A DNA stretch of 64,000 nucleotides from Kitasatospora sp. NA04385 (GTDB lineage Bacteria > Actinomycetota > Actinomycetes > Streptomycetales > Streptomycetaceae), in assembly GCF_013364235.1 (NCBI RefSeq), contig NZ_CP054919.1:3756701-3820700 (forward strand), written 5' to 3'. The translations under genes were made by a program, and so were the position numbers. Under the pieces are notes generated by a model that was given only the letters and a program-made list of their open reading frames with translations, was not told where the DNA came from and did no database searches. Positions 42,538-50,948 of this stretch are shown piece by piece (within the stretch, counting starts at the first letter, position 1; each line of letters opens with the position of its first letter).

Positions 42538-43221
42538 TTGAGCCGTTACGACCGACTCGCCCGCACGCCCTCCGTGCGCCGCGTCCAGCAGGAAATGGGC
42601 AGCGCCGCCGCGGCCGAGCGCCGGCTGCGCACGTCCGACGACGCGCCCGACGACAGACCCGACGACGGGCCCGAACCGCTCAGCGCCGCCGCGGCGGCCT
42701 TCGTCCAGGGGCTCGACGGCTTCCTGTTCGCGACGGTCAACGAGGACGGCTGGCCGTACATCCAGCACCGCGGCGGCCCGCCCGGCTTCGTCCACGTGCT
42801 GGACCCGTACACCCTCGGCTACCTCGACGTGCGCGGCAACCGGCAGTACCTCACCACCGGCAACCTGCGCGGCGGGGACGGCCGGGTCGCCCTGTTCTTC
42901 CTCGACCACGCCCGGCAGGCCCGGCTGAAGGTCTTCGGCCGGGCCACCGCCGTCCCCGCCGACCGGGACCCGGACCTCGCCCGGCGGCTCGCCACCCCGC
43001 GCACCGACGGCCGGGTCGAGCAGCTCGTCACCATCAGCGTCGAGGCGCACGCCTGGAACTGCCCCAACCACATCACCCCGCGCTTCACCGAGCGCGAACT
43101 CGCCGACGTCCTGGACCCGATCCGCGACCGGCTGGCCCGGCTGGAGCGGGAGAACGCCCTGCTGCGCGCCGAGCTCGCCGCCGCCACCGGCGCGCACCCC
43201 TCCTCCCGACCGAAGGACTGA
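42538..43221 (+). CDS. PPOX-fold (pyridoxamine 5'-phosphate oxidase-like) protein
   Basis: A 227-residue flavin split-barrel protein. The core is VQGLDGFLFATVNEDGWPYI, RGGPPGFVHVLDPYTLGY, RGNRQYLTTGNL and RVALFFLDHARQARLKVFG. A C-terminal coiled helix (LDPIRDRLARLERENALLRA) extends it. TTG at 42538 is chosen because AGAGGTG lies 7 bases upstream. It is followed after 7 bases by the MFS gene, so the two form an operon downstream of the SARP regulator. Substrate unknown. Confidence 0.85.
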   Translation: MSRYDRLARTPSVRRVQQEMGSAAAAERRLRTSDDAPDDRPDDGPEPLSAAAAAFVQGLDGFLFATVNEDGWPYIQHRGGPPGFVHVLDPYTLGYLDVRGNRQYLTTGNLRGGDGRVALFFLDHARQARLKVFGRATAVPADRDPDLARRLATPRTDGRVEQLVTISVEAHAWNCPNHITPRFTERELADVLDPIRDRLARLERENALLRAELAAATGAHPSSRPKD

Positions 43222-43228
43222 TCCCGCC

Positions 43229-44515
43229 GTGCCCACCGGCCTGACCGACCACCCCGCGGCCGCGGCCGCGACCGCCCCCGGACCGGCCATCTGGTCCCGC
43301 AACTTCCGCCGCTACTTCACCGCCCGCAGCGCCGGTCTGCTCAGCTGGGCGATGCTCCCGGTCGCCGTCTCGGCCGGGCTGCTCTCGGCCGGCCACGGCC
43401 TGGACACCGCGGGCTACGCGATGGCCTTCCTGGTGGCCCCGTTCGCCGGGCTGGTGCTGTTCGGCGGCGTCCTCGCCGACCGGTTCACCGCCCGCCGGAT
43501 GATGATCGTCGCCGACCTGACCAACCTCACCGCGCACGTCCTGCTGGCCGCCCTGTTCTGGCACGGCGTCGACCGGCTCTGGCAGCTGTACGCCCTGCTC
43601 GCGGTGGCGGGCACCGCCAACGCCCTGTTCCAGCCCGGCGCGGCCTCGACCGTCCCGCTGATCGCCCGCGACGTCCAGGGCGCCAACGGCGTGCTGCGCA
43701 CCTCGGAGGCGATCACCGGCCTCGGCGGCCCGGCGCTGGCCGGCGTGCTGGTCGGTTTCGGGTCGACCGGCTGGGTGATGGCGCTGTCCGCGCTCGCCTA
43801 CGCCACCAGCGCGGCCTGCCTGTTCGCGCTGCGCCTCGGCGCCGTTCCCGCCCCGCCCGCCGGGCACTCGTTCCGGCACGACCTGGCCGTCGGCTGGCAC
43901 GAGTTCCGCTCCCGGAGCTGGCTGTGGGGGGTCATCCTGATCTGGATGGTCTACGCCGTCCTCGCCTGGGGGCCGCAGCTCTCGCTCGCCGCGGGCGTCG
44001 TCGTCCCCGCCCACGGGCCCACCGCGTTCGGCCTGGTCAACTGCGCCCTGGGCGCGGGCACGGTGGCCGGCGGGCTGCTCGCCATCCGCTACAAGCCCCG
44101 CCGCCCCCTCGCGGCCGGCGCGGTCGCCATGTTCGCCTATCCGCTCTACCCCCTCGCCATCCTGCTGCACGCCCCGGTCTGGCTGCTCGCCGCCGCCCAG
44201 GTGCTGGTCGGCACCGGCATCGGCGTCTGGGGCGTGATGTGGTCGACCGCCGTCCAGACCCAGGTGCCCGGCGAGGTCCTCAACCGCGTCCATGCCTACG
44301 AGGTCGCCGGCTCGGTGGGCCTCTACCCGATCGGCTCCGCCCTGGCCGGGCCCGCCGCGCACGCCTTCGGCACCTCCCACGTCCTCGCCGCCGGCACCCT
44401 GGTCGCCCTGCTCACCCCCGCCGCCCTCCTCCTCGCCCGCCCCGTCCGCACCCTCCCCCGCATCCCGGACCGCCCCGCCGCCCACCCCAACGACCCATCA
44501 CCGCACCCCGGTTGA
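43229..44515 (+). CDS. MFS transporter
   Basis: A 428-residue major-facilitator protein with 11-12 hydrophobic helices. It has the MFS_3-type cytoplasmic loop ADRFTARRMMIVADLTNLTA and NALFQPGAASTVPLIARD. Probably a drug or metabolite exporter. GTG 43229 has AAGGACTGATCCCGCC upstream and lies 7 bases after the PPOX stop. It is the last gene before the island's left repeat. Confidence 0.9.
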   Translation: MPTGLTDHPAAAAATAPGPAIWSRNFRRYFTARSAGLLSWAMLPVAVSAGLLSAGHGLDTAGYAMAFLVAPFAGLVLFGGVLADRFTARRMMIVADLTNLTAHVLLAALFWHGVDRLWQLYALLAVAGTANALFQPGAASTVPLIARDVQGANGVLRTSEAITGLGGPALAGVLVGFGSTGWVMALSALAYATSAACLFALRLGAVPAPPAGHSFRHDLAVGWHEFRSRSWLWGVILIWMVYAVLAWGPQLSLAAGVVVPAHGPTAFGLVNCALGAGTVAGGLLAIRYKPRRPLAAGAVAMFAYPLYPLAILLHAPVWLLAAAQVLVGTGIGVWGVMWSTAVQTQVPGEVLNRVHAYEVAGSVGLYPIGSALAGPAAHAFGTSHVLAAGTLVALLTPAALLLARPVRTLPRIPDRPAAHPNDPSPHPG

Positions 44516-44537
44516 CCCCTCCCCGCACCCCCGCCCG

Positions 44538-44623
44538 GACAACGAAGAAGCCCCAGGTCGTTGACCTGGGGCTCTCTGCTGGAGCGGGTGACGAGAATCG
44601 AACTCGCGCTCTAAGCTTGGGAA
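44538..44623. repeat. Left copy of 86-bp attachment repeat (tRNA-Gly 3' half plus terminator)
   Basis: Bases 44538-44623 match 48240-48325 with one mismatch (44543). The part at 44581-44623, read on the minus strand, is the 3' half of a tRNA-Gly from the anticodon loop (TTCCCAA) through GGTTC-like T-arm to CCGCTCC. The part at 44551-44576 is its terminator hairpin. No 5' half follows, so this is an attachment-site copy and not a functional tRNA. Confidence 0.9.
44551..44576. terminator. Terminator hairpin within the left repeat
   Basis: GCCCCAGGTC-GTT-GACCTGGGGC, a 10-bp perfect stem. It belongs to the tRNA-Gly downstream flank and may also stop MFS transcripts. An identical copy lies in the right repeat. 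Confidence 0.75.
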
Positions 44624-45151
44624 TCTCGACAGCCAGTCAGCTTGCCTGGACCCTGAACTGCACAGATGCCGCCAGAAGGCTCTTTACGACGCCTATCGAA
44701 AGGCTAACTGTTGACCGCTACTGACCGCCTGTCTTCGCCTCGTAAGACACGGATGGGGCACGCAAGGAGCGCTACCCGTCATCCCGCTTCCAAGATCAAG
44801 CTGAGCGAACTGCTTCCCGGCCCATCGCTGTCACGACCCGAACTGCAGGTAAGGACAGACCCCGCAGGACGCCCCGAGAGATCACCCCATGGCCATCACA
44901 GGTGCCGATCACTGGACTGCCAGACTCCATGACAGACGCGTGCTCTGTTTTAGCTGGCCAACGCGGTCCTAGACACCATCTTTCGATCAAACATCGGCAG
45001 ACAAGGCGGCTGGCAGACCGCGAGATGGCGTCTCCATCTGGACAGAGAGTGACTGAGTTAGGCGCAATCGGTAGCGAGAAGCCTCAAACCCGACCATACT
45101 TCTGACCAAGCGCCGCAGGGCGGCGTCGCGCACGTTGCCAGGGGGTGGCTT
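44624..45151. other. 528-base AT-richer non-coding stretch at the island's left end
   Basis: No convincing ORF on either strand. The sequence is clearly AT-richer than the MFS gene. It holds a short GC dyad GCGCCGCAGGGCGGCG just before the gene at 45152 and several short direct repeats such as TTGACCGCTACTGACCGC (about 44710). It probably contains the promoter of the two-gene unit. Confidence 0.5.
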
Positions 45152-46111
45152 GTGACTGGATCTGACCGAAAGAAGACCGTCGCCTTTTATGAGATTGTCC
45201 GACCAAAGGACTCGGGCGAGGCACGCATGTCTAATGTTGACTGGCAAACGGTGCTGGCCAATATTGGAGACATTCCCCCCGAGCGCCGCCTATATCGAGA
45301 CACCGAAGATATTTATTTCGGCGAGCCCGTGGTAGCGGGTGGACGCATGCATCTAGGGGTGGCTCGACTTCGAGACCGCGACATTCAGCAGATCGATTGG
45401 GTCCATGGAAGAATCGATCATCTGCAGCTAGAAGAGAATAGAAGCATCGTTGACACAACCGTCGTCAGCTTTCTGCCTTATGGAAATATCATCGGCGTTC
45501 TACAAGGAACAATGTCAGCCCCGCGGCCAAGCGCGGTTCAGCGTTGGCTGAACAGCATGGACTCTGGGCTTGACCGTGATATCGCAGTAGTCCCTCTCAT
45601 CGGAAGAAATGCTCGCGAGAAGCTAAAGAGGGCCGAAGCGATTAACTTCTTCGAGGTGAGACTCCGCCCAGGGCCGGATCTTCTGGATTCGGACGTAGCC
45701 GGTCTCGGAGATTTGTCTCGCCGGGCTCATAGGCATAACCCAAATGCCCTAATTACACTAACAATGAAGATTCCCAAGCAGGGACCCTTCAGCCGAGGAA
45801 CTCGACGCTCGCGCGGGGAAAGCCAACTGAGAGAAGATGTTCTAGGTTTTATTTCCCAATACGCGAGCCTGGTGGGCGAGGGCGGTGCCGTAGACCGGGC
45901 TATTGCTCATGTCGTCCTCCCCAACGGCGACGGTGACCTGATCGAAGAGAAGATCAACTTTGTATCTGATCACATTACTGCCCAGCGGCAAGTGATGATG
46001 CGGCGGAGCGAGGGTGGAGCCCCCTGGCATGAGGCGGCAGTAAGAGCGATCACGCAGGTAGCTACTGAGTGTGAGCGCGAGCTGCGTGACGCTGTCAGTG
46101 CCGTGCCATAG
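45152..46111 (+). CDS. Unknown low-GC cargo protein (possibly DUF6731-like)
   Basis: A 319-residue soluble protein. It starts KKTVAFYEIVRPKD, a beta-strand opening, and has LGVARLRDRDIQQIDWVHGR, then IVDTTVVSFLPYGNIIGVLQG, and a C-terminal region with INFVSDHITAQRQVMMRR. The outline recalls DUF6731-type proteins, but I hold this loosely. Sampled 60-base stretches at 45241 and 45421 contain 35 and 28 G+C, well below the neighbours, which signals transfer. GTG 45152 has GGGGGTGG upstream. It is followed 26 bases later by a membrane protein gene, and the two probably act together. Confidence 0.7.
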   Translation: MTGSDRKKTVAFYEIVRPKDSGEARMSNVDWQTVLANIGDIPPERRLYRDTEDIYFGEPVVAGGRMHLGVARLRDRDIQQIDWVHGRIDHLQLEENRSIVDTTVVSFLPYGNIIGVLQGTMSAPRPSAVQRWLNSMDSGLDRDIAVVPLIGRNAREKLKRAEAINFFEVRLRPGPDLLDSDVAGLGDLSRRAHRHNPNALITLTMKIPKQGPFSRGTRRSRGESQLREDVLGFISQYASLVGEGGAVDRAIAHVVLPNGDGDLIEEKINFVSDHITAQRQVMMRRSEGGAPWHEAAVRAITQVATECERELRDAVSAVP

Positions 46112-46137
46112 TCTCCCTGAAGTCGATTGGGGGAGTG

Positions 46138-46677
46138 ATGGCTCGTTGGGCGCGGTTCACGACATCCATATACAACGCATGGGGCGAACGCCCCACGGTG
46201 GACTGGGTGCTTGCGGTGGCGATTACGATCTCCCACGGTTTCATTTCCGGCAAGCACTTGCTAGCCGAAAACTCGGCAGATCAGCGCATGAGCATCTATG
46301 CGACGGTCGCTTCCGTGGCGGCGATTATTGGCGGATTTGGCACGGCTGCAATTAGTCAATATGCCTCCAGCTCTGGACGGCGAATGACGTTTATTAGAGT
46401 CAGGTTTGGCCCAAGCCTGCGCCGTAACTGGGTTAGCATTCTGGTTTCGATGTCAGAAGTTTCAATTGGATGCCTCGCTGTCATGATTTATGACTCTGGG
46501 GAAAATCTGGGCCGGGCAGGATGGCTACTGGAAGCCGTTCTGGTCCTCGGTATTCTGCGCACAATTCGACTGATTTGGCTATTCAGGCTTCTGATTGATG
46601 TATCGGACCATGATGGAGCGTCTGGTGGCGGCCCGGAAGAAGTCCGAGTTGTCAGGAGAAATAATCCGGGAATCTAA
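46138..46677 (+). CDS. Unknown membrane protein, partner of the preceding gene
   Basis: A 179-residue protein with four hydrophobic segments: about 21-36 (WVLAVAITISHGF), 50-70 (YATVASVAAIIGGFGTAAIS), 95-115 (VSILVSMSEVSIGCLAVMI) and 125-150 (LLEAVLVLGILRTIRLIWLF). Basic loops lie between them, and a hydrophilic tail (SGGGPEEVRVVRRN) follows. ATG 46138 is preceded by TGGGGGAG. Low GC like its partner. A soluble sensor with a small membrane effector is a pattern found in phage-defence modules; here this is inference only. Confidence 0.65.
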   Translation: MARWARFTTSIYNAWGERPTVDWVLAVAITISHGFISGKHLLAENSADQRMSIYATVASVAAIIGGFGTAAISQYASSSGRRMTFIRVRFGPSLRRNWVSILVSMSEVSIGCLAVMIYDSGENLGRAGWLLEAVLVLGILRTIRLIWLFRLLIDVSDHDGASGGGPEEVRVVRRNNPGI

Positions 46678-46737
46678 GTCCCGAAGACTTCCGGAGGAGC
46701 GAGTGCATTAGGGCGGCGGAGCGGTTTTGGCCGGTGT

Positions 46738-46872
46738 CCTGCCTGGTCTGGGGTCGAGCATGATCGGGGGGCCGTAAGCTGTTGCGACTCGGTCAGGGCT
46801 TTTTGGGCCTGACCGCAATGTGGCCGAGTGGCCCCCCGTTCTTGCTCGACGCGGGGCCCGGTCCTGGCAGGT
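46738..46872. repeat. About 135-bp imperfect palindrome, possible mobile-element remnant
   Basis: The two arms mirror each other from CCTGCCTGG at the left to CCTGGCAGG at the right. Exact blocks include GTCGAGCA/TGCTCGAC, GGGGGGCC/GGCCCCCC and CGGTCAGG/CCTGACCG near the centre (GGCTTTTTGGGC). There is no transposase gene beside it. It may be a miniature inverted-repeat element, or a long terminator between the membrane protein gene and the convergent decayed locus. Confidence 0.6.
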
Positions 46873-47081
46873 GGGTAAAATCGTGGAGCCGTCGGCCCCA
46901 GCCCCGGCGGAGTTTGGGGCCCCTGCTCTCTCTGCCGCCCGTCCGCCGACGCGGCCGGGGCGCCGCTGGCGTGGGGCGAAGGCAGGAGCGTCGGCGATCG
47001 GCCAAGGCCGCGCTGGCGCGCTGTGCGCGCCTTGATGAAGTAGTGGAACTCGTAACAGCTCTACTGCCTCTGCCTTTTGAT
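46873..47081. other. GC-rich spacer right of the palindrome
   Basis: About 200 bases of GC-rich DNA with no supportable gene. A CGCGCTGGCGCGCTGTGCGCGCC run (47020-47032 region) can fold on itself. It separates the palindrome from the 3' end of the decayed PP2C locus. Confidence 0.4.
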
Positions 47082-48240
47082 CTACTCCCCGCCGGGTACG
47101 AGCTGGCCGTAGGCGGCTGTCATGTCATCGTGGCGCTTGCCCCGGAAGGTGCCTGGCTCGATGGCCAACTCGGCATCACGGATGGCTTGGACGGCTCGTT
47201 CGGGGCCCTGCTTGGCGAGCGTGTCCAACAGCCGCTCCCAGGTCCAGCCGTAGCGCTCCACGAGCCGCGAAACGCCGTCGGTGACTATGCCGAAGCTCTC
47301 GGCGTCCGCAAGGGGGAAGCTCGCCGTCACGGCCCGGTCCGCAGCTTCCGGCTTGGTGCTGGCGATCCAGAAGCCTTCGTCCGTGTTGCGCAGGACGCTC
47401 AGGGAGTCGCGGCCATAGGCGGGCAGGGTGACATCCGGTCGTCGAACACCGCCGTCACCTCGCCGCCGTGGGTGCGGACCACGATGGGGAGTCCGCAAGG
47501 GTGAGGCAGTCCAACCGCCCATTGTGCTCGCGCACGATGGCGACCGTGCTGGACGGGCTGTTCGGGTTGGTGAGGTCGCACTGCGCGTACAGGCCCCGGG
47601 CCCGGATGATCCCTTCGCGTAGCACCTCGGTGAGGGCGAGCCCCGGGTTCTCGATCAGCACACAGGCGAGTCGACCGTCGAGGCGACCCGCCAGTCACGA
47701 CACGCTGCGCTCCCACCCGGACGGCAGGCCGATGGCCGTGGCGCCGTCCAGGACGATGACGAACCGCTCGGCGGCAAGGATGAAGTCCCCGTTGGCCTGC
47801 ACGTCCGAACTCGGCTGGCAGGTGGAGCTGATCTGCACGGTGTTCCTACTCGGGGCAGAGAACTCGCAAGGGAAGACGTAGCGGTCCGCCGCCCTCTCCG
47901 GCGTCGGCATCCGGGCCTCCGTCTCCTCGCGGAACTTGGCGAGCTGGGTGGGGTAGCTCTCGGTCCGGGTGCGCCGACGCCGGACGAAGACCAGCCCCCT
48001 GGTTTCGCTGCTGAACCACTCAGCGACCCATGCCGGTGCCTGTACCTCGGCAAGCACCAACATCTCCTGGCGCCGCTGGAGGCCGGCCGATTCCACCTCG
48101 GCCTGGAACGCCGCTTGCCCGAGTCTCGGCGGTACCGCGCGAAGCGGTCCGAGCCGACTCGGATGATCGGAGGCTTCTCCCAGACGAAGACGTCCTTGTC
48201 ACGGGCTCCGAGAGGACACGCGGTCCCGGAATTGGTCCAG
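47082..48240 (-). pseudogene. Decayed locus with a PP2C-family phosphatase, at least four frameshifts
   Basis: Pieces in different minus-strand frames line up as one PP2C-like protein. In order they are ANGDFILAAERFVIVLDGAT (about 47760), DWRVASTVDSPVC (about 47680), IENPGLALTEVLREGIIRAR with NGRLDCLTLADSP (47660-47490), IVVRTHGGEVTAVFDDR (about 47450), and a final piece with LPAYGRDSLSVLRNTDEGFW and RGKRHDDMTAAYGQL (47420-47082). Each junction needs a frame change. Upstream pieces (KDVFVWEKPPIIRVGSDRFA; LVLAEVQAPAWVAEWF) belong to the same or a fused reading frame and stop at the right attachment repeat. Inactive. Confidence 0.8.
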
Positions 48241-48325
48241 ACAATGAAGAAGCCCCAGGTCGTTGACCTGGGGCTCTCTGCTGGAGCGGGTGACGAGAAT
48301 CGAACTCGCGCTCTAAGCTTGGGAA
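48240..48325. repeat. Right copy of the 86-bp attachment repeat
   Basis: Direct repeat of 44538-44623 with one mismatch (48245). It also begins with the terminator stem-loop and then the 3' half of tRNA-Gly on the minus strand. Five further bases (GCTT) match the anticodon stem before similarity ends. Together the copies bound a 3.7-kb segment. Confidence 0.9.
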
Positions 48326-48813
48326 GCTTTTGCCCCGAATCGGGCATTTCCGCAGGTCACAAGCCTTGCAGGCCCCACCCCGGAGCGCCGCGGATCATGG
48401 AATCCTTGACCGGCACCGACCCCGACATACCGCCCCTACTCGCGCAACAGTCGCACACGACGCTCCACGGCCGCTTCGATTCGCCGTCTTGGAGTCACCT
48501 CGATCATGCCCTGGCGTAACCGACCGAACGGCTATGAGACACCGACCGCTCCTCGGCGAGCAAGGCTGCCACCGGGCCACCTGATCGATGCTCACAGCGC
48601 TTCACTTCCCCTGGGCGCGCAGCAATGAGACCGAGAGGCTCCTCCCGTGCGGCATGAACGCGACATATAATGACGGTGGGGAACATTTCCCCAGCCAAGA
48701 GCGCCGACGGCCCGAAGACCTCAGCACGGCCAGTCGGCCTGCCCTATCGGTGCTCCGGGCATCTGCCGCCCCACCGACCCAGGGCTCGGTGGAGTCCTCC
48801 AAGAAGGTCTGCC
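48326..48813. promoter_or_regulatory. Integrase upstream region with TATAAT and palindrome
   Basis: A 488-base region without a gene. A consensus -10, TATAAT, lies at 48666-48671. It is followed by the perfect inverted repeat GGGGAA-CAT-TTCCCC (48678-48692), a candidate operator for element control. The integrase start is 121 bases downstream. No convincing -35 is seen. Confidence 0.5.
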
Positions 48814-49969
48814 ATGCCTCGCAAGCAGAAGGCACGTCGCCGGTTTCGGCAACGCCCGCCAATACAGGTCGGGCCGCTGGAGCGCGACCTACACCGACCG
48901 CAACGGCCGGACACAGCGGTCTCCGGAAACCTTCGACACCGAGCTCGACGCCCTGACCTGGCTCGCACTCGTTCAGGCTGACCTCGCCCACGGCCGCCGC
49001 GCACCCATCACCTCCCCACTCAAGGGCGTCCTGTTCAAGGACTACGCCAAGGACTGGATCGACAACCGCCCCCTCGCGGCCACCACCCGCGGGCTCTACC
49101 AGCGCCTGCTGAAGGCATGCATCCTGCCCACCTTCGGCAGCACACCCGTCACCCGCATCACCTTCGCGAAAGTCCGGCACTGGAACTCCGAACAACTGGA
49201 CAAACAAGGTGAATCAGTCGCCGCTAAGGCCTACCGGCTCCTCAAGGCGATCATGGAGACCGCCGTCGCCGACGACGAGACACTCCCCCGCAACCCGTGC
49301 CGCATCCGCGGCGCCGGCAGCGAGCACCCGGCCGAACGCCACACCGCCACTGTCCCCCAGGTCTTCACGCTCGCCAACACCGTCGGCGAACGGTGGCGCC
49401 TGTTCGTCCTCCTCGGCGGGTTCGCCACCCTGCGCCCCGAAGAACTCGCCTCCCTCAGGCGCGAGGACATCGACGTCCCCCGACGCCTGATCCGCATCAC
49501 TTCCGCCTCGCCCGAACTCCTCAACGGCAGGCGCGCCACCGGCCGCCCCAAGTCCGAGGCCGGAACCCGCACCGTCCACCTGCCCGCCATCCTCGACGAA
49601 GCACTGCACCTGCACATGGACCGCTACGCCGAACCCGGCCCCCTTGGACTCGTCTTCGTCGGCGAGAAGGGAGCCCCCTTCCGCCGCTCCACCTTCGGCC
49701 GAAAGTTCCACAAGGCCCGCGCCAACGTCCCCGACCTGCCGGAGAACTTCACCTTCTACGACCTACGCCACACCGGCAACACCCTCCTCGCTCAGGAAGG
49801 CGTCAGCCTCAAGGACCTCATGGTCCGCATGGGCCAGAGCACCCCACGAGCCGCCATCGGCTACCAGCACTCCACCGACAACCGCCAACGCGAACTCGCC
49901 GACAAACTCGACCACCGCATCCTCGCCGACCTCCGCCGCAGCGCAGGCCGCAACCGAACAACACCATGA
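48814..49969 (+). pseudogene. int: Tyrosine integrase gene with a one-base frameshift near its start
   Basis: From ATG 48814 the reading begins MPRKQKARRR, then must shift at the TTT of 48844-48846 (one extra T) to continue as FGNARQYRSGRWSATYTDRN in the main frame. That frame is open to 49969 and gives a full-size integrase of about 385 residues. The core-binding domain includes DYAKDWIDNRPLAATTRGLY. The catalytic residues are Arg in TLRPEELASLRRED, HxxR in FYDLRHTGNTLLAQEG (Asp-Leu-Arg-His), and Tyr in AAIGYQHST. The main frame has no start codon before 49253. Probably an inactive integrase unless the extra T is an error. Confidence 0.85.
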
Positions 49970-49992
49970 GTCCGACGATCTCCCAAAAGGCG

Positions 49993-50015
49993 ATTAGTGC
50001 ATGTTTGCACCTAAT
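49993..50015. promoter_or_regulatory. AT-rich inverted repeat ahead of the methyltransferase gene
   Basis: ATTAGTGCA and TGCACCTAAT surround TGTT. The repeat is near-perfect, with one extra base on the right arm. It lies 70 bases before the TTG start and is a likely operator or promoter element. Confidence 0.5.
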
Positions 50016-50083
50016 ATGCGCATACGTGGCAGGCGTTTCGCCGGTCTTGCCTGCAGCTCGGTACGCGGGAGAGGGGCCGTGCC

Positions 50084-50941
50084 TTGTCCGACAGCGCAGA
50101 GGCAATCCATTCGCGGTTGGCGGAGCTGATCGCGCCCATGGCCGACAGCCGGATCATCGACCTTGGCTGCGGCTCCGGCCCGACGCTGCTCTCGCTGAGC
50201 CGTCTAGCCCCGGATGCCACGCTGATCGGAGTCGACAGGTCTCCCGCCTTCCTCGGGCAGGCGCGGCAGAACCTTCAGGGCCACCCCGGCACGCTGGTGG
50301 CGCTTGCCGCAGACCTGCGATCCGCCATTCCGTGCGGGGATGGGAGTGCGGATGCCGTGCTGTCGTACAACACCGTGGAGTGCCTGCCGGATCCAGATGA
50401 ATTGTTGGCAGAGATCGCTCGCGTTCTCCGGCCGGGTGGGCGGGCGGTCCTTGCGCACGTCGACTTCGACTCTCTCGTGATCGCCGGCGCGGATGCGGAC
50501 CTTGATCGGCGGGTCTGTCACGCATACGCGGACGACGTGCAGAACTGGATGGATCACGCGGACGGGCGAATCGGCCGCAAGCTGGGGCTGCTGTTGGCGC
50601 GGAGTGCGCTGAGGCTGGTGAGCGTCGAGCCGCTGTTGACGTGGTCGACCGAGCTGTCGGGTCACGCGGAGGCCAGGATCGGCGAGATCCGAAAGGCGTT
50701 GTTGTCCGCGGACAAGCATGGCCGAGGCGCGGTCAGCGCGGCCGAGGTCGAGAAGTGGTTCGCGACGGTGCGGGAGGCGGATCGCCTGGGCGGGTTCTTC
50801 TTCTCCGAGCTGGCCTTCATCGCGGTCGCCGAGCGCCCGAGCGAGGAGCGCTTGGCCGGCGGCACCGCTCCGCCGACTCACGATGGCATCCTGCCCGGGC
50901 ACGGGGAGCGCTGGGCGTCGACGCCTCCCGCCGCAGCGTGA
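50084..50941 (+). CDS. Class I SAM-dependent methyltransferase
   Basis: A 285-residue methyltransferase. Motif I is IIDLGCGSGPTLLSLSRLAP (residues 24-43), then LIGVDRSPAFLGQAR, the acidic SADAVLSYNTVECLPDPDEL, and the post-motif LRPGGRAVLAHVDFDSLVI. The C-terminal part (about 165-260) is a helical cap. TTG 50084 has GGGAGAGGGG nine bases upstream. It is convergent with the biosynthetic operon, 7 bases from the APS-kinase-like gene's stop, so it is plausibly a tailoring enzyme of the same pathway. Confidence 0.88.
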   Translation: MSDSAEAIHSRLAELIAPMADSRIIDLGCGSGPTLLSLSRLAPDATLIGVDRSPAFLGQARQNLQGHPGTLVALAADLRSAIPCGDGSADAVLSYNTVECLPDPDELLAEIARVLRPGGRAVLAHVDFDSLVIAGADADLDRRVCHAYADDVQNWMDHADGRIGRKLGLLLARSALRLVSVEPLLTWSTELSGHAEARIGEIRKALLSADKHGRGAVSAAEVEKWFATVREADRLGGFFFSELAFIAVAERPSEERLAGGTAPPTHDGILPGHGERWASTPPAAA

Positions 50942-50948
50942 CGGACGG

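Noticed and set aside
44581..44623. Functional tRNA-Gly
   Set aside because: Only the 3' half from the anticodon loop onward is present here and in the copy at 48283-48325; no D-arm or 5' acceptor strand follows.
46782..47504. Plus-strand ORF of 240 codons across the palindrome and decayed locus
   Set aside because: Composition changes along its length, no ribosome site, and its right part is antisense to the recognisable PP2C remnants.
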